NCBI GenBank assembly: GCA_934717675.1
Contig: CAKUYZ010000094.1
Coordinates: 1 to 6,573, forward strand
DNA length: 6,573 nucleotides
Source: an uncultured Bacteroidales bacterium
GTDB lineage: Bacteria; Bacteroidota; Bacteroidia; Bacteroidales; Marinilabiliaceae
Direction: 5' to 3'
Shown: positions 1 to 5,096 of the stretch, in pieces
Numbering within the stretch: position 1 is the stretch's first letter
How the letters are laid out: each line of letters opens with the position of its first letter
Made by a program: the position numbers and the translations under genes
Notes under the pieces: model-generated
Seen by the model: the letters and a program-made list of their open reading frames with translations, nothing else
Told to the model about the DNA's origin: nothing
The model's database searches: none

Positions 1-189
1 CTGCGCGGCGTCATTGAGTGCTGCGTCGGTCTCGGAGTTGAAAACGATCTGAGTGATTCCGTAGCGGTCACGTATATCGACGAACGTCATGCCGCCCATC
101 TTGCGCGAGCGCTGTACCCAACCGGCCAAGGTGGTCTCCTTGCCGGCATCTGCGATGCGGAGCTCTCCGCACGTGTGAGTCCTGTACAT
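1..189 (-). CDS. aspS: Aspartate--tRNA ligase, N-terminal 63 residues (partial)
   Basis: This is the 5' end of a minus-strand gene that runs off the left edge. It starts at the ATG read from 189 and stays open for 63 codons. The product charges tRNA-Asp with aspartate in the cytoplasm. The visible part is the OB-fold anticodon-binding domain. It opens MYRTHTCGELR, followed by GWVQRSRKMGG at residues 23-33 and FVDIRDRYGITQ at 36-47, the standard opening of bacterial class IIb AspRS and very close in wording to Bacteroidales enzymes. The catalytic domain lies outside the window. The start fits the family, which begins a few residues before the CG(E/Q)LR motif. A promoter-like sequence lies about 30-60 bases upstream. 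Whether it is AspRS or the non-discriminating Asp/Asn form cannot be judged from this fragment. Confidence 0.95.
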   Translation of the reverse strand, partial: MYRTHTCGELRIADAGKETTLAGWVQRSRKMGGMTFVDIRDRYGITQIVFNSETDAALNDAAQ

Positions 190-221
190 ACTGTGTGTTT
201 CTATAACTCTATTACTCGGCT

Positions 222-253
222 AAAATATAAAAACAAACGATACTAAGCAAAAA
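222..253 (-). promoter_or_regulatory. Probable aspS promoter (Bacteroidota type)
   Basis: Read on the minus strand, TTTTTG (253-248) is followed after 18 bases by TATATTTT (229-222). This resembles the Bacteroidota sigma-factor consensus of a TTTG-type -33 element and a TAnnTTTG -7 element, with one mismatch at the last base of the -7 box. Transcription would start near 215, giving a leader of about 25 bases before the aspS ATG. The surrounding DNA is much more AT-rich than the rest of the window, as expected of a promoter. Confidence 0.45.
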
Positions 254-403
254 GGGGTGGCGCAATTTAAGAGGCAAAGAGCCGAAGCCGCCAGAGGAGA
301 CGCCACCGGCGGCCCAAACTCGCGTTTTGACCATGGAATGTCGGACGGGGGGGGGATGACATACGCCATCTGGCGGCGGGCAGCCTGGGGTGGCAGGAAT
401 GCG
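254..403. other. Intergenic DNA with no recognised gene
   Basis: This part of the 190-706 gene-free stretch lies between the aspS promoter and the terminator at 404-439. Short open frames exist here, but their translations are low-complexity, lack any family resemblance and run through the terminator. The sequence is GC-rich and has a run of nine G at 347-355. One possible weak hairpin pairs GGTGGCG (256-262) with CGCCACC (301-307). I see no RNA gene or other element in it. Confidence 0.4.
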
Positions 404-439
404 AAAAGCGGGCTTGCCAGCCTCTGCCGACAAGCCCGC
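404..439 (-). terminator. Strong intrinsic terminator
   Basis: On the minus strand a 14-base-pair hairpin forms: GCGGGCTTGTCGGC (439-426), loop AGAG (425-422), GCTGGCAAGCCCGC (421-408), followed at once by TTTT (407-404). All 14 pairs form if two G-U wobbles are allowed. On the plus strand those two positions become C-A mismatches and no T-tract follows, so the terminator acts on minus-strand transcripts. It would end either the candidate small RNA at 404-649 or a long 3' tail of the GH43 message. Confidence 0.85.
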
Positions 440-649
440 CTCGCTATAAGGGGCCGCACCTTATTGGATGTTTAAACTCCTAAAAATAGGATTTGGGTGC
501 CTCGTTGCTCAGTAATCTTCCTGTCGCACTTGGCGAAACCACCTTGCAGTGGCGAAGCCCGCCTTCACAACGATTAAGCGTCGCCCAGTTGGATTTTTTA
601 ATGTTGAGTTTAACGATCAAAAATCCGATGCGGCTTTTCCTCTAACCTT
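404..649 (-). ncRNA. Candidate structured small RNA, possibly 6S-like
   Basis: A minus-strand transcript starting near 649, just after a perfect TAnnTTTG box, would run about 245 bases to the strong terminator at 404-439 with no credible reading frame. The two halves can pair as a long interrupted rod: GCCGCATC (634-627) with GGTGCGGC (460-453), eight pairs; GGAT (626-623) with ATCC (469-466); TTAAACTC (613-606) with GAGTTTAA (479-472), eight pairs; TAAAAA (600-595) with TTTTTA (486-481); TGGG (587-584) with CCCA (497-494); TCGTTG (573-568) with CAACGA (507-502); then apical GGCG/CGCC and CCAC/GTGG helices between 532 and 563. Helices separated by asymmetric internal loops in a molecule of this size are typical of 6S RNA, including divergent Bacteroidota forms, but I cannot confirm family membership by eye. 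The alternative is that the stretch is only the 3' untranslated end of the GH43 gene. Confidence 0.45.
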
Positions 650-655
650 GTATTG

Positions 656-663
656 CAAATATA
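656..663 (-). promoter_or_regulatory. Bacteroidota -7 promoter box before the candidate small RNA
   Basis: The minus strand reads TATATTTG at 663-656, an exact match to TAnnTTTG, followed by an AT-rich start region. It lies 43 bases after the GH43 stop codon and would start transcription near 649. No clear TTTG-type -33 element is visible 19-21 bases upstream, so its strength is uncertain. Confidence 0.5.
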
Positions 664-706
664 GCAACATTTCTTTACGATTGCGCGTCCCTGCGGTCTT
701 TTTTGT

Positions 707-1780
707 TCACTCTTCTTGCAAAACTGGCCACCCCTTGTCGTCCCAGTCTATTTTTCTGAGAATTAGCTCCGGGTGCCCATCGACCCGTCGGTAAGCGTGC
801 ATGGCCATATAGTCAGACCCTCGGAGCGAGACGACAGCGCAATGGCCTGCCGCCACATATCTCTGTTTGTCAGCCTGAGGGATGTCCACCCTGGTGCCAC
901 CGCCAAAGGCCATATCTTGGCCCGACCGATCCTCGTATGGCCCTCGGATGTCGCGGCTTCGCCCGCACACCACGTGATAAGTGCTCTCCTCGCCGCGGCA
1001 GCAGTAGTCGAACGACACGAAGAGGAAAAACCAGCCATCACGCTTAAAGATAAAAGGGGCTTCAATGGCAGCGTCTCCTGGTTTGTCGGCCGTCTCCGCC
1101 TTCTCGGCGCGGCGCGACGCCAGCGTGCGCCACTCTTGTGGCTCTGAGAGCCCTCCGAGGTCGTCACGGAGCCTGACGAGCTTTATGCCGCCCCAGAAAG
1201 AGCCGAACGACATCCAGGCGGAGCCATCGGCGCACACGGCCACGTTGGGGTCTATGGCGTTCCAATTGTCGCGATGCGGGACGGACTGGAGAACCAGCCC
1301 CATATCTTTCCACCCATAGGCTTTGCTTTGGCGATTCAGCGTCTTGCTGACCAAGTGGCCAATGACGGACTTGTTGGTGGCGAACACCGAAGAGCAATAG
1401 AAAAGATGCCACACACCGCCAGAATATATGACGTCTGGGGCCCAAAGGTGCATTGTGGCCTCAGGGTTCTTCTCCTTCACCCACGATGGCAAGGAGTCTA
1501 GGCAAGGGCCGTCTACCTCCCACGTCTTCATGTCCACGGTGCGCATCTGATTGATGCCATGGCCAGTGGAGAAGGCGTATATGGTATCGCCCTCGACGGC
1601 GATGACGGGGTCTTGGGCCCAGGGCCTTGACGGGTCGAACTGAGGGTTGGCCGCAGAGGCCGTGTCGGCTGTGCCGCCGGCGGCCTGCCCGTCGGCGGCA
1701 GGAGGGTGGCCTTGGCCGCAAGAGGCAATGGAGAGGGCCACGGCCACCCCGAGGATGGAGAGATTGATTTTGCGTGTCAT
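707..1780 (-). CDS. GH43 endo-1,5-alpha-L-arabinanase-type lipoprotein
   Basis: The 357-residue product is a predicted secreted lipoprotein that should cleave alpha-1,5-arabinan of plant pectin. Residues 1-21 form a lipoprotein signal (MTRK, a hydrophobic stretch, lipobox IASC with Cys21), followed by an Ala/Gly/Thr-rich linker to about residue 48. The rest is a five-bladed propeller of the GH43 arabinanase branch. Expected catalytic acids are present: Asp57 in QDPVI (base), Asp177 in AIDPN (pKa modulator) and Glu240 in AIEAPFI (acid). Other family motifs are LWAPDVIY (112-119), FGSFWGGIKL (192-201), SFDYCCRG (256-263), FGGGT (292-296) and AGHCAV (311-316); the family His of GH is retained. 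The residue before the first DPV is Gln rather than the usual His. Family assignment is firm; the exact substrate is inferred. No SusC/SusD genes adjoin it. The 161 bases upstream contain no TAnnTTTG box on this strand, so it may depend on read-through from der-RDD or on a weak promoter. Stop codon is TGA. Confidence 0.88.
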   Translation of the reverse strand: MTRKINLSILGVAVALSIASCGQGHPPAADGQAAGGTADTASAANPQFDPSRPWAQDPVIAVEGDTIYAFSTGHGINQMRTVDMKTWEVDGPCLDSLPSWVKEKNPEATMHLWAPDVIYSGGVWHLFYCSSVFATNKSVIGHLVSKTLNRQSKAYGWKDMGLVLQSVPHRDNWNAIDPNVAVCADGSAWMSFGSFWGGIKLVRLRDDLGGLSEPQEWRTLASRRAEKAETADKPGDAAIEAPFIFKRDGWFFLFVSFDYCCRGEESTYHVVCGRSRDIRGPYEDRSGQDMAFGGGTRVDIPQADKQRYVAAGHCAVVSLRGSDYMAMHAYRRVDGHPELILRKIDWDDKGWPVLQEE

Positions 1781-1941
1781 CTTTGTGGTGTGGGTCTGTG
1801 GGGGGCGATGGGCTCGCGGCCCGTCTTCTCACCTCCCGCATTTCATGCCACGAAGATGCCTAAAAAAGCCTCGGCGACGGTGGATATAAATTTTGTTTTG
1901 GTGGACTAGCCACGCATATCCGCCCATTAGCCGGTCTCCGT

Positions 1942-2364
1942 CTACCCTTTAGCCTCCGTCTCTCCGTCATCCGCCAGAGGCGCGGCGGGCGGCGGCGGGC
2001 CGACTTTGCGCACATCGGTGCCGAGCCACTCGTCAGTCAGCCTTCGTCCGCTCACGAAGAAGTGCCACACATCCACCAAATTGAACAGAGGCACGAGGAG
2101 CAGCAGGTTTCGCAGTATGGCCATGCTCCAACTGGCGCGCCTACCATCGGCCGCACGCACAGCCTCCAACCCATAGAGCCGCTTGCCCATGCCGTTGCCG
2201 CGGCCGTCGCGGAGCAAGAAATAAGCCACGCCGGCCACGCTGCCCGCAATGCCAGGCAGAGTGGCCAGCGTGAAGCTGAATATCAAATCGACAAGAGCCG
2301 CCGCCTCGCGCTCTACGCGAGGCTTTGTTATTAGGCCCATGAATATCTGGCCAGGAGTCGCCAT
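1942..2364 (-). CDS. RDD family membrane protein, compact form
   Basis: The product is a 140-residue inner-membrane protein of the RDD family, whose members have varied or unknown roles. The diagnostic residues are visible: Arg19 and Asp26 in REAAALVD, and Asp53 in YFLLRDG. They are followed by the conserved stretch GNGMGKRLYGL (56-66), ILRNLLL (83-89), and the C-terminal RRLTDEWLGTDV (107-118). Hydrophobic segments lie at about 24-51 and 83-104, and the tail after 120 is Pro/Ala-rich and then acidic. Between Asp26 and Asp53 there are only 27 residues, where RDD proteins usually carry two full membrane helices joined by a loop, so this is a shortened version. The gene begins 15 bases after the der stop codon and is probably cotranscribed with it. 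Stop codon is TAG. The function is not known. Confidence 0.85.
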   Translation of the reverse strand: MATPGQIFMGLITKPRVEREAAALVDLIFSFTLATLPGIAGSVAGVAYFLLRDGRGNGMGKRLYGLEAVRAADGRRASWSMAILRNLLLLVPLFNLVDVWHFFVSGRRLTDEWLGTDVRKVGPPPPAAPLADDGETEAKG

Positions 2365-2379
2365 ACCTGCTTTGCCCCG

Positions 2380-3687
2380 CTACTTCTTTCGCATCACAAT
2401 GTTGACCGGCACGCCACAGAAGTCCCACTCCTTCCTTATCTTGTTTTCGAGGAAGCGCTTGTAGGGATCGTGGACATACTGCGGCAGATTGCAGAAGAAC
2501 GCGAACGTGGGCGATGGCGTCGGGAGCTGCGTGACATACTTGATTTTCACCACCTTGCCCTTGGTCTCTGGCGGCGGGAAGGCCGTGATGGCTGGCAGCA
2601 GCAACTCATTGAGTTGCGAGGTGCCTACTTTCCGCTTGAGATTGTCGAACACGCGGCAGGCCTCCTCCACCACCTTGTGGATGCGCTGCTTATTGGGTAC
2701 GGAAGTGAAGATGATGGGAATGTCAGTATATGGCGCAAACTCCGCCCGCACGGCCTCCTCCCACCTTTTCATGGTGTTATTCTCCTTCTCGATGAGATCC
2801 CACTTGTTCACGACGACGACCACGCCCTTGTGGTTTCGCTCAATGAGGCCAAATATCTTCTTGTCTTGCGCCTCAAGGCCACGCGTGGCGTCTAGCATGA
2901 GGATGCAGACATCTGAACTCTCAATGGCTCTGACGCTTCTCATGGTGGAATAGAACTCCACATCGTCTTTCTCCTTGTTTCGCTTGCGGAGTCCGGCGGT
3001 GTCAATCAGGTAGAAGTCTTTGCCGAACTTGTTATATCGCGTGAAGATTGAGTCTCGCGTGGTGCCAGCTATGTCTGTGACTATGTTGCGATCTTCGCCG
3101 ATGAAGGCGTTGATTATGGAGCTCTTGCCCGCATTGGGGCGACCCACCACGGTGAACTTCGGGAGCGAGTCGTCAATGTCGCTCGTCACATTGTCTGGCA
3201 GGAGGGAGAGCAGGTGGTCGAGCAAGTCTCCCGTGCCGCTGCCGCTGGCGGAGCTGATGGCGTATATGTCTCCAAGGCCGAAGCGATAGAACTCGTGCAT
3301 ATCAGCCAGTCGGTCTCCCGTGTCGGCCTTGTTGGCGACCACAATGACCGGCTTGCGGCTGCGTCGGAGCATATCGGCCACCATGTCGTCATAGTCCGTC
3401 ACACCCGTGAGGATGTCCACGACGAAAAGTATGACCGAGGCCTCGTCTATGGCGAGCATCACCTGCTTACGGATCTCGTCTTCAAAAATGTCGTCAGAAT
3501 TGCTGGAATAGCCGCCAGTGTCGATGACGGAGAACTCTTTGCCGTTCCAATGCACCTTGCCATACTGACGGTCGCGGGTCACGCCCGCCACCTCGTCCAC
3601 TATGGCCTGTCGGGTGCCCACAAGGCGGTTGAAAAGAGTGGACTTGCCCACGTTAGGGCGGCCCACAATTGCCACAAGGTTTGCCAT
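2380..3687 (-). CDS. der: Ribosome-assembly GTPase Der (EngA)
   Basis: Der is an essential tandem GTPase that helps mature the 50S ribosomal subunit in the cytoplasm. The 435-residue length is normal for the family. The first G domain has G1 GRPNVGKST (9-17), a threonine-containing switch at GVTRD (35-39), G3 DTGG (56-59) and G4 NKAD (119-122). The second has GRPNAGKSS (182-190), GTTRD (208-212), DTAG (229-232) and NKWD (294-297). A KH-like RNA-binding domain fills about 350-435, containing KIKYVTQLPTPSPTFAFF and ending in VNIVMRKK. All nucleotide-binding motifs are intact. The ATG at 3687 is preceded by the A/G-rich AAGGAAAAA, a good Bacteroidota ribosome site. It leads the RDD gene, 15 bases downstream, and is separated from tatC by 182 bases that hold its own promoter box and a leader hairpin. 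Stop codon is TAG. Confidence 0.97.
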   Translation of the reverse strand: MANLVAIVGRPNVGKSTLFNRLVGTRQAIVDEVAGVTRDRQYGKVHWNGKEFSVIDTGGYSSNSDDIFEDEIRKQVMLAIDEASVILFVVDILTGVTDYDDMVADMLRRSRKPVIVVANKADTGDRLADMHEFYRFGLGDIYAISSASGSGTGDLLDHLLSLLPDNVTSDIDDSLPKFTVVGRPNAGKSSIINAFIGEDRNIVTDIAGTTRDSIFTRYNKFGKDFYLIDTAGLRKRNKEKDDVEFYSTMRSVRAIESSDVCILMLDATRGLEAQDKKIFGLIERNHKGVVVVVNKWDLIEKENNTMKRWEEAVRAEFAPYTDIPIIFTSVPNKQRIHKVVEEACRVFDNLKRKVGTSQLNELLLPAITAFPPPETKGKVVKIKYVTQLPTPSPTFAFFCNLPQYVHDPYKRFLENKIRKEWDFCGVPVNIVMRKK

Positions 3688-3734
3688 TTTTTCCTTATTG
3701 TCTCTGTTATTATTAGTTTACTTCCCGACGCACT

Positions 3735-3752
3735 ATCGGCTTCACAGCCGAC
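3735..3752 (-). promoter_or_regulatory. Hairpin with GTGA tetraloop in the der leader
   Basis: On the minus strand GTCGGCT (3752-3746), loop GTGA (3745-3742) and AGCCGAT (3741-3735) form seven pairs closed by a GNRA-type tetraloop, with one G-U pair at the base. It lies 47 bases before the der ATG, within a predicted leader of about 140 bases. No T-tract follows, so it is not a simple intrinsic terminator. It may stabilise the message or bind a protein; no known riboswitch class was recognised. Confidence 0.4.
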
Positions 3753-3833
3753 GGGGCCAGGCGGTTTCCTGAAGAGGGCCGCACAATGAGCGCCGCACCC
3801 GCCTCAAGCCGCATCTATATTGATTGGCAGGCT

Positions 3834-3841
3834 CAAAGTTA
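3834..3841 (-). promoter_or_regulatory. Bacteroidota -7 promoter box for der
   Basis: The minus strand reads TAACTTTG at 3841-3834, an exact TAnnTTTG match, 29 bases past the tatC stop codon. Transcription would begin near 3827, giving der a leader of about 140 bases. No clear -33 element is visible. The box also sits inside an inverted repeat, CTCAAA (3832-3837) and TTTGAG (3851-3856). It suggests der-RDD is a transcription unit apart from tatAC, though read-through from tatC is not excluded. Confidence 0.45.
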
Positions 3842-3869
3842 AGCTAAAAATTTGAGAATGGCCGCATTG

Positions 3870-4622
3870 CTATCCCCTCTTCACCACAAGGACGCTGGCC
3901 TCGTAGAGCAGCCACACGGGCAGGCTGACGAGCGCGAGGGTGAGGGCATCGGTCGTTGGGGTTATGATGGCCGTGAGAGTCACGATGACCAGCAGGGCGT
4001 GCCTGCGGTAGCGGCGCATGAGCGGAGCAGTGACCAGTCCAAGGTTGCTTAATATCCGAGCCACGACCGGCAGCTCGAAAAGCACCCCCATGAGCAGGCA
4101 GAGCAGCAGCAGATTGTCTACATACGAATCCAGCGTTATCATATTGGTCACCAAAGGAGACACCTCATAGGTGGCCAAGAATCTGAAAGCCAAAGGGAAG
4201 ACCAGCACATAGGCCATTGCCGCACCCACAGCGAAAAGCACGCCGCCCCACACGAAAGCCCCGCCCATGGCTCGCCTCTCATTGGGATAGAGGGCGGGAG
4301 CGAGATAGCGCGCCACCATCCACGCCACGATGGGGGCCGCCAGGCACAAGCCGGCACCGAGAGCCACCTTGAAGTGCATCATGAGCTGGCCAGACAGGCG
4401 AGTGTTGATGAGCCCGCCGCCAAGGTCGGGCGGCTCAAGCCCGCTGAGCAGGCGGTAGAGAACGAAGTCGGGGCGCGACGGGGCCATGACGAAATTAAAA
4501 ATCTCGTCTTTGAGGCAGAAGCAAGCCACCGTGGCCACAGCCACCACCATGAGAGCGCGGACGAGCAGAGCCCGCAAGTCGTCAAGATGCTCCCAGAAGG
4601 TCTTATCGGCAGACGCCCCCAT
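3870..4622 (-). CDS. tatC: Sec-independent protein translocase subunit TatC
   Basis: TatC is the polytopic core of the twin-arginine translocase; it binds the RR signal peptide and recruits TatA to export folded proteins across the inner membrane. The 250-residue length is usual. The N-terminal motif is FWEHLDDLR (9-17). APALYPNERR (108-117) supplies the second conserved acidic site (Glu115, aligning with E. coli Glu103). FELP (182-185), ITPTTD (220-225) and LPVWLLYE (234-241) follow. Six membrane segments can be placed at roughly 19-37, 83-105, 120-150, 168-188, 209-221 and 226-246. One point is odd: the signal-recognition residue that is Glu15 in E. coli (HLxELR) is Asp15 here, a conservative change. 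The gene starts 11 bases after the tatA stop codon with no clear ribosome site, which suggests translational coupling to tatA. Stop codon is TAG. Confidence 0.95.
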   Translation of the reverse strand: MGASADKTFWEHLDDLRALLVRALMVVAVATVACFCLKDEIFNFVMAPSRPDFVLYRLLSGLEPPDLGGGLINTRLSGQLMMHFKVALGAGLCLAAPIVAWMVARYLAPALYPNERRAMGGAFVWGGVLFAVGAAMAYVLVFPLAFRFLATYEVSPLVTNMITLDSYVDNLLLLCLLMGVLFELPVVARILSNLGLVTAPLMRRYRRHALLVIVTLTAIITPTTDALTLALVSLPVWLLYEASVLVVKRG

Positions 4623-4633
4623 ATGCCGCGGCG

Positions 4634-4879
4634 TCAGCCCTTGGTGGCGGGAGCATCTGAGGCGGGAGCGTCACCGCCCTTGCCGTCACCGCCCTCTTTC
4701 TTCTCCTTCTCCTTGTCCTCTTCGGGCAGGTTGCCCGCCATGGCGTCGCGGAAATTCTTGACACCTCGCCCGACGCCGCTCATGAGCTCAGGAATCTTCT
4801 TACCGCCGAAGAGCAGGAGAGCAAGCAGCGCGACGACTAGCACCTCCTGGCCGCCGAGGCCCAGAATCAGCAACTTCAT
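4634..4879 (-). CDS. tatA: Twin-arginine translocase subunit TatA/TatE
   Basis: TatA forms the protein-conducting assemblies that TatC recruits for export of folded proteins. The 81-residue product has the family layout. A short periplasmic N-terminus with Gln11-Glu12 leads into a membrane helix (about 5-24), an FGG hinge (24-26), and the amphipathic helix KKIPELMSGVGRGVKNFRDA (27-46). The tail from 50 to 81 is highly charged and Lys/Glu/Gly-rich, and probably disordered. The FGxKKIPEL signature and short length are diagnostic of TatA/B/E; the FGGKK hinge and lack of a long TatB tail favour TatA. No separate tatB is present, so the system is probably the minimal TatA-TatC type. The gene is first of the tatA-tatC pair and is divergent from htrA. 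A perfect -7 box lies about 36 bases upstream of its ATG. Stop codon is TGA. Confidence 0.95.
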   Translation of the reverse strand: MKLLILGLGGQEVLVVALLALLLFGGKKIPELMSGVGRGVKNFRDAMAGNLPEEDKEKEKKEGGDGKGGDAPASDAPATKG

Positions 4880-4914
4880 ACTCGCTTATGTTATATGGTT
4901 TCAACTTTTGCGGG

Positions 4915-4922
4915 CAAAGGTA
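4915..4922 (-). promoter_or_regulatory. Bacteroidota -7 promoter box for tatAC
   Basis: The minus strand reads TACCTTTG at 4922-4915, an exact TAnnTTTG match followed by C, as is common in Bacteroidales promoters. Transcription would start near 4908 and leave a leader of about 28 bases before the tatA ATG at 4879. A TTTG-type -33 element is not obvious at the expected distance. Confidence 0.6.
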
Positions 4923-4988
4923 GCTAATTGCCAGACAAGAGGAGACGCGCGCCACCGAAAGCGCACATTTTTTCAACAAGCGTGACAA

Positions 4989-5076
4989 TTTGGCGCATCT
5001 GGCCCTTCGCCGATGATTTTGGCGCAAATGTTGAAAATGTTTCGCGATGCCGACGAGGCGGCGCATATTTGCGCCA
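4989..5076. repeat. Cluster of GGCGCA motifs in the tatA-htrA divergent region
   Basis: The nine bases TTTGGCGCA occur twice as a direct repeat, at 4989-4997 and 5018-5026. GGCGCA occurs again at 5060-5065 as the left arm of the palindrome GGCGCA-TATT-TGCGCC (5060-5075). The right arm read backwards (5076-5068) gives TGGCGCAAA, identical to 5020-5028. Four copies of a six-base core within 88 bases, one pair being a perfect palindrome over the probable htrA -7 box, looks like a binding site for a transcription factor. No known operator (for example CIRCE) was matched. Confidence 0.5.
5040..5071 (+). promoter_or_regulatory. Probable htrA promoter
   Basis: TTTC (5040-5043) is followed after 20 bases by CATATTTG (5064-5071), a TAnnTTTG-like -7 box with one mismatch. 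Transcription would start near 5078, about 20 bases before the ATG at 5097. A second candidate lies upstream: TTTG (4989-4992), 21 bases, then TGATTTTG (5014-5021), giving a start near 5028. The GGCGCA motifs overlap elements of both candidates. Confidence 0.4.
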
Positions 5077-5096
5077 GAAACAAAAAGACAGATCAT

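Noticed and set aside
220..459. Minus-strand open frame (79 codons) between the small RNA candidate and aspS
   Set aside because: It runs through the strong terminator hairpin and the aspS promoter, and its composition is not protein-like.
493..599. Plus-strand small RNA ending in the T-run at 594-599
   Set aside because: One helix (493-499 with 582-588) pairs better on this strand, but the T-run is separated from it, and the only upstream promoter-like word (487-495) has wrong spacing. The minus strand has both a perfect -7 box and a strong terminator.
617..670. Seventeen-codon minus-strand frame starting at 670
   Set aside because: It overlaps the TATATTTG promoter box, has no ribosome site, and resembles nothing known.
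549..794. Plus-strand open frame (81 codons) at the GH43 3' end
   Set aside because: No family resemblance; it overlaps the candidate small RNA and the GH43 coding end.
1882..1921. Inverted repeat GGATAT/ATATCC enclosing GTGG/CCAC between RDD and GH43, considered as a terminator
   Set aside because: The stems are short, the loop is long, and no T-tract follows directly on the minus strand.
3214..3789. Plus-strand open frame (191 codons) opposite the 5' half of der
   Set aside because: It is a shadow of der on the opposite strand with no recognisable domain.
4374..4985. Long plus-strand open frame (203 codons) opposite tatC and tatA
   Set aside because: It is antisense to two firmly identified genes, its translation is low-complexity, and long antisense frames are expected in GC-rich coding DNA.
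5013..5096. In-frame upstream extension of htrA starting at the ATG at 5013
   Set aside because: The extra 28 residues are not signal-like and would bury the export signal; the stretch holds the likely promoter and the GGCGCA palindrome, and the ATG at 5097 begins a normal signal sequence.
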